Shown: positions 35,504 to 44,817 of the stretch, one piece after another
How positions within the stretch are numbered: position 1 is the stretch's first letter
Layout of the letters: every line of letters begins with the position of its first letter
Assembly (NCBI RefSeq): GCF_022662015.1
Contig: NZ_JAKMCM010000004.1
Location: 62,001 to 126,000 of the forward strand
Origin: Aestuariivivens sediminicola
Lineage (GTDB): Bacteria > Bacteroidota > Bacteroidia > Flavobacteriales > Flavobacteriaceae
Direction of reading: 5' to 3'
DNA length: 64,000 nucleotides
Made by a program: the position numbers and the translations under genes
Notes under the pieces: generated by a model
What the model saw: the letters and a program-made list of their open reading frames with translations, nothing else
Databases searched by the model: none
What the model was told of the DNA's origin: nothing

Positions 35504-36925
35504 ATGAATACAGAATACCGTTACATATTTGAGAAAGGCAGTAAAAAGCATAATTGCCCTGAATGTTCCAAAAAGCGTTTTGTGAGGTACATAGATAGGG
35601 AAACAGGCAACTATTTACCCGAACAGTACGGGCGTTGCGATCGTGAAAGCAAATGCGGTTATTTCCTGAATCCTTACAAAAACGGTTACGTAAAAGCAAT
35701 TTGGGAGCAGGAACAAGGGAATATAACCGACTGGAAGCCACGGCAGCCAAAACCAAAAAAGAATCCCATAAACAAGCCCAAAAGGGCATTTATTCCCCTT
35801 GAGGTATTCAAGCGTACCTGTGCAGGATATGAGCAGAACACATTTATTCAGAACCTTTTACAGCGAGTTCCTTTCCCTTTTGAAATAGGAGATATTGAAA
35901 AGGTCGTTTCATTTTATCATTTAGGTACAGTACAAAACGGCTACCGAAAAGGGGCTAATACATTTCCTTTTATTGATGTTCAGGGTAATATTAGAGCCAT
36001 ACAGGTAAAGCAATTTGACCAACAGAACCACACCACAGGCACGGACTTTTTACACTCAATAATTCAAAAGCACCATGTCAGTAGCAATAAGCCGTTGCCA
36101 GAATGGTTGGAAGCATACAATAAGAATGAAACAAAGGTTTCCTGTTTGTTTGGCGAACACCTTTTAAGAAAATATCCATACAACCCTGTTGTGTTGGTTG
36201 AAGCTCCTAAAACGGCAATTTATAGCACGTTGTATTTTGGCTTCCCTGAACAGCCTTCAAACTTACTTTGGTTGGCAGTTTACAATTTGAGCAGCTTAAA
36301 CCTCAACAAATGCCAGGCGTTGAAAGGTAGGAACGTTTATTTGTTTCCCGACCTATCAAAAGACGGCAAAGCCTTTGAATTATGGAGTAATAAGGCAGCA
36401 GAAATACAAAAGCGTTTGCAGGGTACATACTTTCACGTATCGGACCTACTGGAACAGTTAGCACCACAGCAGGACAAAGAGCAAGGCAAAGACATTGCAG
36501 ACTATCTAATAAAACAAGATTGGCGACTGTTCAGAAAACAAGACATTAAGGAAGCATCTCAGCCCGAACCTGAACCAGTTGAAACCCCAACCCGTGAAAA
36601 AAGTGAAAAAAGTGAAGCCCAAAAAAAAACTTTTTTTTCGCAGCCTGAACCCTTGCCCAAAGTTGAGGTATTCCAAACTGAACCAATAAAGGAGCAGTCC
36701 GAAAACTGGGGCAATAACATTGCAGAATTTGAAACCTTCTTTGCAGGGATTGAACTACCAACCCAACCCGTAAAGCTAAACGGGTGCAGCACAATAAAGG
36801 ATTGTACCCTATTCATTGAAAGCCACTTTGCCACCGTGAAAGCGAACAACGGCAAACAAACCTTTTTACCATACCTAAACCGATTGCAGGAATTAAAACA
36901 AGTATTAACCTTAAATTCAAATTGA
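35504..36925 (+). CDS. DUF6371 primase-like protein
   Basis: 473 residues. An N-terminal zinc-ribbon (Cys18, Cys21, Cys45, Cys51 in NCPECSKKR and RCDRESKCGYF) resembles the DnaG-type zinc finger, and the middle (about 210-300) has a Toprim-like strand pattern (NPVVLVEAPKTAIYSTLYFG, GRNVYLFPDLSKDGKAF). The C-terminal third is low-complexity and Pro/Glu-rich. It is expected to prime or initiate element replication with the DUF3987 protein. Confidence 0.85.
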   Translation: MNTEYRYIFEKGSKKHNCPECSKKRFVRYIDRETGNYLPEQYGRCDRESKCGYFLNPYKNGYVKAIWEQEQGNITDWKPRQPKPKKNPINKPKRAFIPLEVFKRTCAGYEQNTFIQNLLQRVPFPFEIGDIEKVVSFYHLGTVQNGYRKGANTFPFIDVQGNIRAIQVKQFDQQNHTTGTDFLHSIIQKHHVSSNKPLPEWLEAYNKNETKVSCLFGEHLLRKYPYNPVVLVEAPKTAIYSTLYFGFPEQPSNLLWLAVYNLSSLNLNKCQALKGRNVYLFPDLSKDGKAFELWSNKAAEIQKRLQGTYFHVSDLLEQLAPQQDKEQGKDIADYLIKQDWRLFRKQDIKEASQPEPEPVETPTREKSEKSEAQKKTFFSQPEPLPKVEVFQTEPIKEQSENWGNNIAEFETFFAGIELPTQPVKLNGCSTIKDCTLFIESHFATVKANNGKQTFLPYLNRLQELKQVLTLNSN

Positions 36926-36926
36926 T

Positions 36927-37502
36927 ATGAATACAAAAGAAGTACAGGCGCTTGAAAGCTATTTTAAGACCGAAAACGACCATTGGAACGGTTACGCCTT
37001 TGAAATGATTTGTGAAGTATTACAAAAGGGAAATTTTGAAAACCCAGAAACCCCCTTAAAGCTATTCAGCAAATCTATTGACATTTTTACAGAACATTTT
37101 GAAACACCATTGAAAGCCATACAGTTATTTGAATCTGAAACAGACAATCAGAAAATTGATACCGTTCAAAAGCTATTTGTATTTGAATGGGTTTACAAGT
37201 ATGTAAGATTTTCGGTGTTTGATAATGCCGACATGGACGAAATAAAAGACCTTTTGAAAAGCCAAACAGAACGCCTTAAAGTTGAGATGAACAAACAGCC
37301 TGAATACAACAAACCTTTAGTTGGTAATATGAGAGAGACCTTAAAGAATTTCGTGCAGAAAGAACTCGAACAGATAACAGAAACATTTAAAGACCTCACT
37401 CCTGTGCAGAAATTTAATGTACTATGTAAATTAATGCCTTACGTGTTCCCAAAGGTTGAATCCATAAGCTCTAAAGAAGGTGAACCCTTTAGTTTTGATT
37501 AA
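36927..37502 (+). CDS. Hypothetical element protein
   Basis: 191 residues, acidic, predicted all-helical and cytoplasmic, with a long helix near the C-terminus (METLKNFVQKELEQIT-like). It starts 1 nt after the DUF6371 stop and closes the replication operon. Function unknown. Confidence 0.7.
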   Translation: MNTKEVQALESYFKTENDHWNGYAFEMICEVLQKGNFENPETPLKLFSKSIDIFTEHFETPLKAIQLFESETDNQKIDTVQKLFVFEWVYKYVRFSVFDNADMDEIKDLLKSQTERLKVEMNKQPEYNKPLVGNMRETLKNFVQKELEQITETFKDLTPVQKFNVLCKLMPYVFPKVESISSKEGEPFSFD

Positions 37503-37588
37503 TCCCAATGTTCCTTAAAGATTTAGGTTTAAAAATTAATTTAATTTTGAGCTTTAATTAGTAAATTTAGAAACACATATTTAACAAA

Positions 37589-38431
37589 ATGGAGTATTTC
37601 AAAGAATCTCTTTATAACCAGGAGAATAAGTTGATCAAAATAGCAATTTATCAATTAAATAATGGTGAAATGATCGATTACCATATTGATTATGAAGAAG
37701 ATGAAGACTCATTCAATACTTGGGATGTATTTGGCTCTTCTGCGATGCCAGATCACTGGATTGACAATAATGAAGAGGAAAGTGATGAGGGCTTATGGGA
37801 AAATGAGGTTGTAGAAAAAAATGATGGCTACCATATTGAGTACGAAGCAGAAGAATTATCATCAAATGCGCAAGCAGCGAGAGCCCATGGGGTTGATCCT
37901 TTTATAAATGTTCTTTTCAAGTATCATTTTGACAAAAACAAGTGTTTATTGAGATATCAAAAATTCGTAAGATTTTATAAACGAGATGCTTTGATCGAAG
38001 AGCGAAAGTATGAGTATGATAATTATGGTAATACAATTTATGTAGCGGAATTTGATGAAGATAGAGGGATTGATAATTTTTGGAAATATGATTTTATTAA
38101 GATTAATATACCTAAACATGGAGATAGGTTTTTCATAAAATCATCAAATGAAGATGATCGAATAATTACCAATTATACTTACAATAATTTTGGGGATGTA
38201 GAAACTGAAGAAATTATTTTTTATGATGATAATCAAGACGTAAAGAACTCAATTATAAGGAGGTATGAATATCGCTATAACAAAAAAGGACGATGGTTTG
38301 AAAAAACAATTATTGAAGATAATAAAATGATAAAACGTTACAAACGTCGATATGCCGATTTCTCAAAATATTTTCCTCACAGCAAGAGCTCTGATTTCGA
38401 AGACGATGATTATGATGATTTGCCATTTTAA
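37589..38431 (+). CDS. Acidic hypothetical cargo protein
   Basis: 280 residues with a very acidic composition and an Asp-rich C-terminus (SKSSDFEDDDYDDLPF). The second half has Tyr-rich beta repeats (YEYDNYGNTIYVAEFDED, YTYNNFGDVETEEIIFYD) that resemble the RHS/YD-type strand pattern without forming a clear domain. No signal peptide. Followed after 5 nt by the gene at 38437. Function unknown. Confidence 0.65.
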   Translation: MEYFKESLYNQENKLIKIAIYQLNNGEMIDYHIDYEEDEDSFNTWDVFGSSAMPDHWIDNNEEESDEGLWENEVVEKNDGYHIEYEAEELSSNAQAARAHGVDPFINVLFKYHFDKNKCLLRYQKFVRFYKRDALIEERKYEYDNYGNTIYVAEFDEDRGIDNFWKYDFIKINIPKHGDRFFIKSSNEDDRIITNYTYNNFGDVETEEIIFYDDNQDVKNSIIRRYEYRYNKKGRWFEKTIIEDNKMIKRYKRRYADFSKYFPHSKSSDFEDDDYDDLPF

Positions 38432-38436
38432 TTATT

Positions 38437-39027
38437 ATGCCAAAATTTCCAAGTTACCCTTTATTATTTGATGAGTTATTGAGTTTAAGTGTAAGCGATT
38501 TAAAGAAATTAGGTTATCTCCAGCAAGGAAAATTAAAATCAGGAAAACTCCAATGGAGTCGATATGGTCAGGTTACGAGCAGTATAGGTGTTATGGTTGA
38601 CTTTATTAAAAAAGCACCAAGATTGCGGCTTAATTATAACTGCAATGGCAACAAATATGATTACTGGGTAAGCTTTCAAAGTGTATTATCAAATTTAGGT
38701 TTCGGTGAGGTATGGTTTTTCATTTGTCCGTTTACCCATAAAAGATGTCGAAAACTTCACCTCATCAATGGAAGTTTCATGCACCGTTCCAATCTACCAA
38801 GTGGGATGTACGAAAGTCAAACAAAAAGCAAGTCCTGGAGGCATTTAGACAAGGTTTACGGATCCTTATTCAAAATGGATAGATTGTATGAGGAACTTTA
38901 TTCTAAACACTTTAAAACTCATTATAATGGAAAGCCAACTAAACGGTATTTGCGTCTAATGGAACAAATACAAAAAGCTGACAAAATATCTAATTATGAA
39001 ATTGAGAGTTTATTAAGGATGAATTAA
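38437..39027 (+). CDS. Hypothetical cargo protein with Cys-rich strand
   Basis: 196 residues, basic. Middle segment WSRYGQVTSSIGVMVDF, then GFGEVWFFICPFTHKRCRKLH looks like a beta-sheet with a Cys pair that may bind metal. Similar unnamed proteins accompany replication or defence genes in Bacteroidota elements, from memory. No function can be assigned. Confidence 0.6.
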   Translation: MPKFPSYPLLFDELLSLSVSDLKKLGYLQQGKLKSGKLQWSRYGQVTSSIGVMVDFIKKAPRLRLNYNCNGNKYDYWVSFQSVLSNLGFGEVWFFICPFTHKRCRKLHLINGSFMHRSNLPSGMYESQTKSKSWRHLDKVYGSLFKMDRLYEELYSKHFKTHYNGKPTKRYLRLMEQIQKADKISNYEIESLLRMN

Positions 39028-39080
39028 AGTTATGAATGAGTATAGTCTTGATAAGTATGTCCCTTTAATTGAACTTCTTT

Positions 39081-39527
39081 TCAATTACAATATTTTTGTA
39101 TTGCATCATAAGCATCCATAAAGCCCTTTTCACCTGAAATGGATAAATCTTTACACCCTCCAAATTGGTCATTTAAATCAATCTTTATCAAACCCCTTGT
39201 GTAATAAGCTCCTTGTATGCTAAGCCCGTTAGGTAAGATTTTTTCATAATATGGTATGATTTTGTTATAATCTTTTAATGCTCCATAAGAGTCTTTCAAA
39301 TGAACTTTACAATTCGCCCTTTCAAAATAAATCTCCAACAATTCAAATTGGTTTAAATCATTACCCAACAATTCAATTGCTTTGTTATAATAAGTTAAAG
39401 CCTCTTTATGTTGTCCTTTATCACAATTTAAATTACCTAAAAAAAAGTTTTGAGCCCAATTCAAGTCTTGAGAAAAAGCCGAAAATGATAAGCTAATGAA
39501 ACAAAAAAATAATATTATTTTTTTCAT
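39081..39527 (-). CDS. Secreted TPR-repeat protein
   Basis: 148 residues with signal peptide (ILFFCFISLSFSAFSQ). The mature chain holds about three TPR units (FFLGNLNCDKGQHKEALTYY, QFELLEIYFERANCKVH, GLIKIDLNDQFGGCKDL). Protein-binding role likely; partner unknown. Opposite strand to its neighbours within the element cargo. Confidence 0.7.
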   Translation of the reverse strand: MKKIILFFCFISLSFSAFSQDLNWAQNFFLGNLNCDKGQHKEALTYYNKAIELLGNDLNQFELLEIYFERANCKVHLKDSYGALKDYNKIIPYYEKILPNGLSIQGAYYTRGLIKIDLNDQFGGCKDLSISGEKGFMDAYDAIQKYCN

Positions 39528-39589
39528 AGATTTAAAAAAAATGACGTTGGTTCAAAAATAATCTTTTAGTTTTAATAAATCATTGAGTA

Positions 39590-40234
39590 ATGTCAAAATA
39601 TAAAATTCTAACATTTGTCCTTTTTATTTCTATCACTTTGAGTTCTCAAAATTATCTGGAAACTCTAATGTCTTTCAAATCAATGACATTAAATGAGATA
39701 GAACAGACACTAATATTAATTGATTTTGACTTTGTGAGAAAGGAAATTGTTGACGAAAACAACGCCTCAATTGTCGAAAAATTAAGCAAAAATTGGTATG
39801 AAACAAGATTTTATGAGTTTACAAATTCCCAAGGAGAAAACATTAAGCTAAAAGTAACTAAATCTGTAAAGAACACATACCCTAGAATAGTTTTTGTTAC
39901 GGATAGCAAAAATATTCGGAGAACTATATTAACTGATATGATTAATATGAATTTTGAAATCTCAGACGAAAAAAGTAACAATATAAATTCAAAATTTACA
40001 AATTGGGAAAATTGGGAAGGTTATTATGGAGGAAATTCTTATAATGAACTAAGAGTTGGAAAAAACGGGGTAATTGAAAGGTCTCCAATTTTGTATACAC
40101 AAAATAGTACAGTTATAGTAGCATCAACTCTAAAAGTCTCAGAAATTCAATCTGTGGATAAGGTAAATTTTTCTTTTAAATATTATTTAGATAAGATTTC
40201 TTCAGAATATGAATTTATTGTTGTGAATAGGTGA
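39590..40234 (+). CDS. Hypothetical exported protein
   Basis: 214 residues. N-terminal KYKILTFVLFISITLSSQ is a likely signal peptide. The rest alternates strands and turns and is very AT-rich in codon use. Head to head with the TPR gene, 62 nt apart. Family not recognised. Confidence 0.6.
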   Translation: MSKYKILTFVLFISITLSSQNYLETLMSFKSMTLNEIEQTLILIDFDFVRKEIVDENNASIVEKLSKNWYETRFYEFTNSQGENIKLKVTKSVKNTYPRIVFVTDSKNIRRTILTDMINMNFEISDEKSNNINSKFTNWENWEGYYGGNSYNELRVGKNGVIERSPILYTQNSTVIVASTLKVSEIQSVDKVNFSFKYYLDKISSEYEFIVVNR

Positions 40235-40381
40235 AAAAACAGTAATTAAAAGTAATACAAATTTAAAAGTACTCAAGGCTAATGAGAGTGCCTATGAATG
40301 TATAATTGATTTTGGTTATCTTGAATAATAACATATTATAAAGATTATAGAAACCCAAAAGCGCGTTTAAAAAGGGTAGAT

Positions 40382-40786
40382 CTACTCCTTTGATTCACAA
40401 AATTTGAATAAAACCCATTCTCCTATACTATCAGGGATAACGTGTTCCATATTATAATCCTCACTAATATTATAATACTTACTATAATCTTCTGAACTTA
40501 AAACTTCTCCCTTTACATCATACGAAATCTTGGCCATAATACCAGACTGCTTTTTACTACAATCAAATTTAAACAACGTTAAAACTCGCTTAATTTTCTC
40601 CTCTTTCCCAAATAATGTTTCGCTAACTTTAAGTTTTTTATATTCCCACTTAACCCATGCCGAGTTTTCAGAATGATTTCGAATGAATAGTGTATACTCA
40701 TCATTATCATCTAATAATTTCCATTCTTGAGCCTGGATATTAAAATATGTGGTAAACGAAATTAACAACAGTAAAAACTTTTTCAT
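40382..40786 (-). CDS. Exported protein resembling surface-adhesin E family
   Basis: 134 residues. Signal peptide (FLLLLISFTTYFNIQAQ), then EWKLLDDNDEYTLFI, SAWVKWEYKK, a FDCSKKQ strand and VIPDSIGEWVLFKFC. The pattern of a W-x-x-L opening strand, a central FDC and a final P-x-S-x-x-E-x-x-x-x-x-x-C is that of the adhesin-E-like family of small periplasmic proteins. Function in the element unknown. Confidence 0.6.
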   Translation of the reverse strand: MKKFLLLLISFTTYFNIQAQEWKLLDDNDEYTLFIRNHSENSAWVKWEYKKLKVSETLFGKEEKIKRVLTLFKFDCSKKQSGIMAKISYDVKGEVLSSEDYSKYYNISEDYNMEHVIPDSIGEWVLFKFCESKE

Positions 40787-40999
40787 GGTTAAAATTTAGG
40801 TTTCTGAAATAATCGGATTATATTGCTAATGTAAGAATTTAATGCAACTTAAGAGGAACTCATAACGTTGCTAGAAAAAGAAGAATAATTAATATTATTT
40901 TTAGAATTGATTTACTGAATCCCGTAAAAATGCAATCCAATATTTTCGGTAAGGGAAACCGTAATTCATTCTTTCCGAAATTAAGTAAATTAAATTACC

Positions 41000-41042
41000 T
41001 GATAATAATCATAAAACGCCAATTGCAATTTGCCTAAATTTA
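41000..41042 (+). promoter_or_regulatory. FNR-type promoter within the element (site J)
   Basis: Palindrome TGATAATAATCA (41000-41011), 23 nt, then TAAATTTA (41035-41042). Predicted start about 41047; leader to the ATG at 41138 is about 91 nt, longer than the others. The area is AT-rich, so chance is more of a concern here. The surrounding gap 40787-41137 shows nothing else. Confidence 0.4.
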
Positions 41043-41137
41043 ATATTTTATCCATACTTGCCAGTAACATTCCTTATGGTATGTATATTTTAAAAATACA
41101 ATTCGAAAAGGGAATGCTAATCAAATAAATAATATCA

Positions 41138-41584
41138 ATGAAACAAATTAAGTTAATTTTTCTAGCAGTATTTATAATTAATTGTAATTCTGAACCAAAA
41201 AAAAGTATTGAAGTACAAAATCACATTGATGGATATAAGAAAGCATTGAATAAAATGGAATCAGCAGAAGATAATTTATATTATTTCGATTGGAATACTG
41301 ATTATACGGATTCAATCAAAGTTGAAAAACCAATTTTGGAATTTATTTATGATGATGAATTACTTAAGGAATCGTATAATATTTATAAGGCTGCAATAGA
41401 AGAATTTGATTCATTAAAATTTCAAGCAAAAAAATTTGATTCATTGCCATTACCATCCTCTAGTCAATCGGAACTAAAATTTAAATACCATCAAAAAATG
41501 ATTGACATAATGAAACGTCAAACCAAAGTCAAAAGCTATGTAGAATCTGGAATTTGGAATAAAAATGGTAAGATGTTAAAGTAA
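41138..41584 (+). CDS. Hypothetical lipoprotein
   Basis: 148 residues. Lipoprotein signal QIKLIFLAVFIINCNSE with the lipid Cys at about 18. The mature part is charged and helical (YKKALNKMESAEDNLYYF). Possibly controlled by site J. Not recognised. Confidence 0.6.
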   Translation: MKQIKLIFLAVFIINCNSEPKKSIEVQNHIDGYKKALNKMESAEDNLYYFDWNTDYTDSIKVEKPILEFIYDDELLKESYNIYKAAIEEFDSLKFQAKKFDSLPLPSSSQSELKFKYHQKMIDIMKRQTKVKSYVESGIWNKNGKMLK

Positions 41585-41677
41585 TTATCCTAGATAAAAT
41601 TAATAAATAAAGTCAAAAACGTAATATAGTAGTTCGGGCTACACACCACACATAGAAGGTTACAGCAGACATCAAAA

Positions 41678-43102
41678 ATGACAATGGAATTTATATTATC
41701 TATAGGCATTTTAGGACTTCTTTTAGTCCTGACAATATTCATTCTTATTAAAAATAACAAGAAATTCAAATCTGAATTAAAACTCAAAGAAGACCAAATA
41801 GTGGAACTTAATTCGGATTTGAATAGATACAATGGAATTATATCAGTTGAAAAAGAGATTCTAAAAATTAAAGAATCTCAGGAGAATGAAGAAAAACAAC
41901 TAATCGAGATTCAAACCAAGGCTTCAGACCTAAATAGTAAGTACAAAGAAGCAAAGTCACTTTACAAAGAATTAGAAAGGGATATAAAATTATATCAAAA
42001 TGAACTTGAATTTGTAGAACTTGGAATTTACCAACCCATCTTTGACTATGATACTTCTGATAAATACAAAGAAGAATTAACAAAACTTAGAACAAAACAA
42101 AAGGAATTAATAAAAGAAGGTAATGCTTGTGTTTGCTACACTCAATGGCACGTTGATGGTAATTACAAGAAAGGAGAAGTAATGACTCGTCGTTATATCA
42201 ATTTAACGTTAAGAGCTTTTAACGGGGAATGTGATACTCTGATTTCAAAGGTAAAATGGAATAACGTACAAAGATTTACAGAAAGAATCAATAAATCATT
42301 TAAGGCAATTAATAGGCTTGGCAAATCAAATAATGTTGAAATTACGGATGAGTATTTGCAATTAAAACTTGATGAACTTCATTTAGCTTATGAACTAGAA
42401 CATAAAAAACAACAAGAAAAAGAAGAACTAAGAGCAATAAGGGATGAACAACGAGAGGAAGAAAGAGCGCAACGGGAATTTGAAAAAGCAAAAAAAGAAG
42501 CAGAGCTAGAAGAAAAGCGATACCAAAAAGCACTTGAAAGAGCTCAAAAAGAACTTGGATTAGTAAGTGGCGAAGAACTTGAAAAATTGAATATTCAAAT
42601 TGCCGAACTTCAAAGAAATCTTAAAGAGGCACACGAAGCAAAAGAAAGAGCAATTTCAAGAGCACAAGAAACTAAATCTGGACATGTTTACATTATTTCA
42701 AATATTGGTTCATTTGGGGAAAACATCTACAAAATTGGAATGACAAGAAGGCTTGAACCAATGGATAGAGTTAGAGAATTGGGAGATGCTTCCGTTCCTT
42801 TCAGATTTGACTTACACGCTCTTATCTATACAGAAAACGCTCCAGAATTAGAAAGTTTATTACAAAAAGAGTTTGACGATAGAAGAATAAATAAAGTAAA
42901 TTACCGAAAGGAATACTTTAGAGTTACTATTGGTGAAATAGAACAAGTCATAATAGAGAAATATGATGAAGAAGTAGAATTTATTAAAGTTCCAGAAGCA
43001 CAAGAATATAGAGAAACAAAATCAATAATAAAACAATTAGAGCAAGCTAAACAAGAACAAATTGAAAACGAAATTGAAAAATATCCAGATAGTTTGTTCT
43101 GA
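41678..43102 (+). CDS. Membrane-anchored DUF4041 / GIY-YIG nuclease, SNIPE-like
   Basis: 474 residues. One N-terminal transmembrane segment (about 5-24, ILSIGILGLLLVLTIFILI) is followed by a coiled coil (about 28-110). A DUF4041-type region (about 115-240, with CVCYTQWHVDGNYKKGEVMT), a charged coiled coil (about 245-330) and a C-terminal GIY-YIG/T5orf172 nuclease (about 334-420) follow. The nuclease motifs are GHVYIISN, IYKIGMTRR, RVRELGDASVP and the Glu in LLQKEFDDRR. This order matches SNIPE, an E. coli anti-phage protein reported to cut phage DNA at the membrane during injection. Its place in element cargo supports a defence role. Homology rests on domain order only. Confidence 0.8.
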   Translation: MTMEFILSIGILGLLLVLTIFILIKNNKKFKSELKLKEDQIVELNSDLNRYNGIISVEKEILKIKESQENEEKQLIEIQTKASDLNSKYKEAKSLYKELERDIKLYQNELEFVELGIYQPIFDYDTSDKYKEELTKLRTKQKELIKEGNACVCYTQWHVDGNYKKGEVMTRRYINLTLRAFNGECDTLISKVKWNNVQRFTERINKSFKAINRLGKSNNVEITDEYLQLKLDELHLAYELEHKKQQEKEELRAIRDEQREEERAQREFEKAKKEAELEEKRYQKALERAQKELGLVSGEELEKLNIQIAELQRNLKEAHEAKERAISRAQETKSGHVYIISNIGSFGENIYKIGMTRRLEPMDRVRELGDASVPFRFDLHALIYTENAPELESLLQKEFDDRRINKVNYRKEYFRVTIGEIEQVIIEKYDEEVEFIKVPEAQEYRETKSIIKQLEQAKQEQIENEIEKYPDSLF

Positions 43103-43215
43103 AAAAGTACTCACTACAACACTAGCTCTGTTAATTGTTCAATTGCTAGATAATATCGAGTAGATATGTAACTTATTTATTAGAACAACAATTAATTATT
43201 AAATATCATTATAGG

Positions 43216-43833
43216 ATGAAAAGACTACTATTAATTATGCTTATTCTTTCTCTAATCATTTCATGTGGATTATCTAAAGAAGAACAAATGCTTTATAATT
43301 ACGAAAAACAAGTAACGGCTGATTCTCTTAACATCAATATTGATGATATTAATTTTAAGGTTATTGGAGTCGAAAAAGTTAAGGCTATTAAAGCAAGTGA
43401 TAGTATTGAAATATTGCAAAAGCAATTTGATGAAAAAAAGAATGATTGGATTGAAATGATACAAGAGGATTTGGATATTGCCAATAAAAGACTTTCCGAA
43501 AATCAAGAAAAGATGAAGAAAGCTCATTTCAAATCTATAAAAGACATGTATAAGGAAAATATTGAAGATTATGAAAATAACATCAAAGTTCTTCAAGGAT
43601 TTATAGATTTGTACAATGGAGATTGTAAAGGCACATCCTTAGAACCTTTATTCTTGCAGATAAGTGAATATAAAAACAATCCTAATAAAGTGCTGTCAAT
43701 TAAATACAAGGGAGAATATTCTTTTGAAAACCCTCTTATGAGTAATGTAAAACAAACTTTTACAAAGTATTATTATTCTAATCCCGACGATACCCAGTTT
43801 TTGAAAAGTGAAGACACTGGAGAGAAGTCTTAA
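43216..43833 (+). CDS. Hypothetical lipoprotein, coiled coil
   Basis: 205 residues. Lipoprotein signal LLLIMLILSLIISCGLS. The mature part has a strong coiled coil (about 75-135, IANKRLSENQEKMKKAHFKS). No family recognised. The next gene's open frame begins inside its 3' end, so the pair may be co-transcribed. Confidence 0.65.
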   Translation: MKRLLLIMLILSLIISCGLSKEEQMLYNYEKQVTADSLNINIDDINFKVIGVEKVKAIKASDSIEILQKQFDEKKNDWIEMIQEDLDIANKRLSENQEKMKKAHFKSIKDMYKENIEDYENNIKVLQGFIDLYNGDCKGTSLEPLFLQISEYKNNPNKVLSIKYKGEYSFENPLMSNVKQTFTKYYYSNPDDTQFLKSEDTGEKS

Positions 43834-43849
43834 TATTTTTTTACTACTT

Positions 43850-44563
43850 ATGAATAATGATAAATTTTGGCAGATTCTAGATAACAATTTAATTTATTTT
43901 AAAGAAGGAAATTGGAGTTTAGAGTATAATGAGTACATATTGAGGTTAGGTCATGAAGTTAGTCTTTTACCTCATTTCGATAGAAAATCCTTTTTTACAA
44001 AATTATATTCGAAATTTAATTCTTTATTCACTAAAAAGCACATAGAAATATTTCTCTTAAACTATTTAAGTGAAGATCTGTTTTCAGATCATCTACATAA
44101 TTCTACTTTTTTATGGAATTTAGAATCAAAACAGGAAATGTATAGTAATCAGTTATTTATAAATAGTTTTCGAGTTTTTAGATTTAACCTAATTATACAT
44201 GGAAAAAAAGAATTTAAAAAGTTTAAAAAAGACCCTTTGAGTATTATAGAACAGAGAAGATTTATTGAAGAAGAGGGTAGTTTAAATATTTTTATGTTAA
44301 GGGAAATTGTCAATGTTTATCTAAGCGTAGGAATTAAGGAGTATAATATTGGTACTTTTACATATTTATTTAAATATGTTCACCCAACTCTAAGGATGTC
44401 AAAAATTAAATTTGGAAAATTCATTGAAGACACGGATTTATTAATTGATAAACTAGATGATTTTTGCGGGATATGTGGACTTAATCTTCGTGATGAAAAT
44501 AAGGTTCTTTCATCTCAGAGTATAAAGTTTTTAAAAGCTAAAAAGAAAAGCTTAAGTAGTTAA
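43850..44563 (+). CDS. Hypothetical cytoplasmic cargo protein
   Basis: 237 residues from ATG 43850. The open frame begins at 43808, but that start overlaps the upstream gene by 26 nt, so the later ATG (MNNDKFWQILDNN) is preferred. Rich in Phe, Leu and Lys, predicted mostly helical, with a CGICGLN motif near the C-terminus that might bind metal. No family recognised. Last gene of the element. Confidence 0.55.
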   Translation: MNNDKFWQILDNNLIYFKEGNWSLEYNEYILRLGHEVSLLPHFDRKSFFTKLYSKFNSLFTKKHIEIFLLNYLSEDLFSDHLHNSTFLWNLESKQEMYSNQLFINSFRVFRFNLIIHGKKEFKKFKKDPLSIIEQRRFIEEEGSLNIFMLREIVNVYLSVGIKEYNIGTFTYLFKYVHPTLRMSKIKFGKFIEDTDLLIDKLDDFCGICGLNLRDENKVLSSQSIKFLKAKKKSLSS

Positions 44564-44750
44564 TTGAATTTTATAATCTTTAACAGTAATTCAACAATAC
44601 TTTATATCTCAAAACGAAAAAAGTTTTTTTAACTATTACAAGGTGTAGCAATTAATTATTCTTAGTGAAATAAAACCTAATCGCTGAATAAATAAATGGA
44701 ATTAATTTTTGCATCGAGATTCTACAATTATAATAATTTATTTATAGTTG

Positions 44751-44770
44751 GTGTTACAAAAGTGTTACAA
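44751..44770. repeat. Integrase arm-type repeats, right
   Basis: GTGTTACAA at 44751 and 44762, same sequence and 11-nt step as at the left end of the element. Confidence 0.6.
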
Positions 44771-44774
44771 TAAC

Positions 44775-44812
44775 AAAAAAAGCACTCACAATTATTCTGT
44801 AAGTGCTTCATT
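44775..44812 (-). terminator. tRNA-Arg terminator supplied by the element
   Basis: AAGCACTCAC and GTAAGTGCTT form the stem, with a T7 run on the minus strand. It lies 7 nt past the tRNA 3' end and replaces the original terminator left at 30119. Confidence 0.65.
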
Positions 44813-44817
44813 TATAA

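Noticed and set aside
30376-44563. Conjugative transposon or prophage
   Set aside because: No relaxase, Tra, capsid, terminase or lysis gene is visible.
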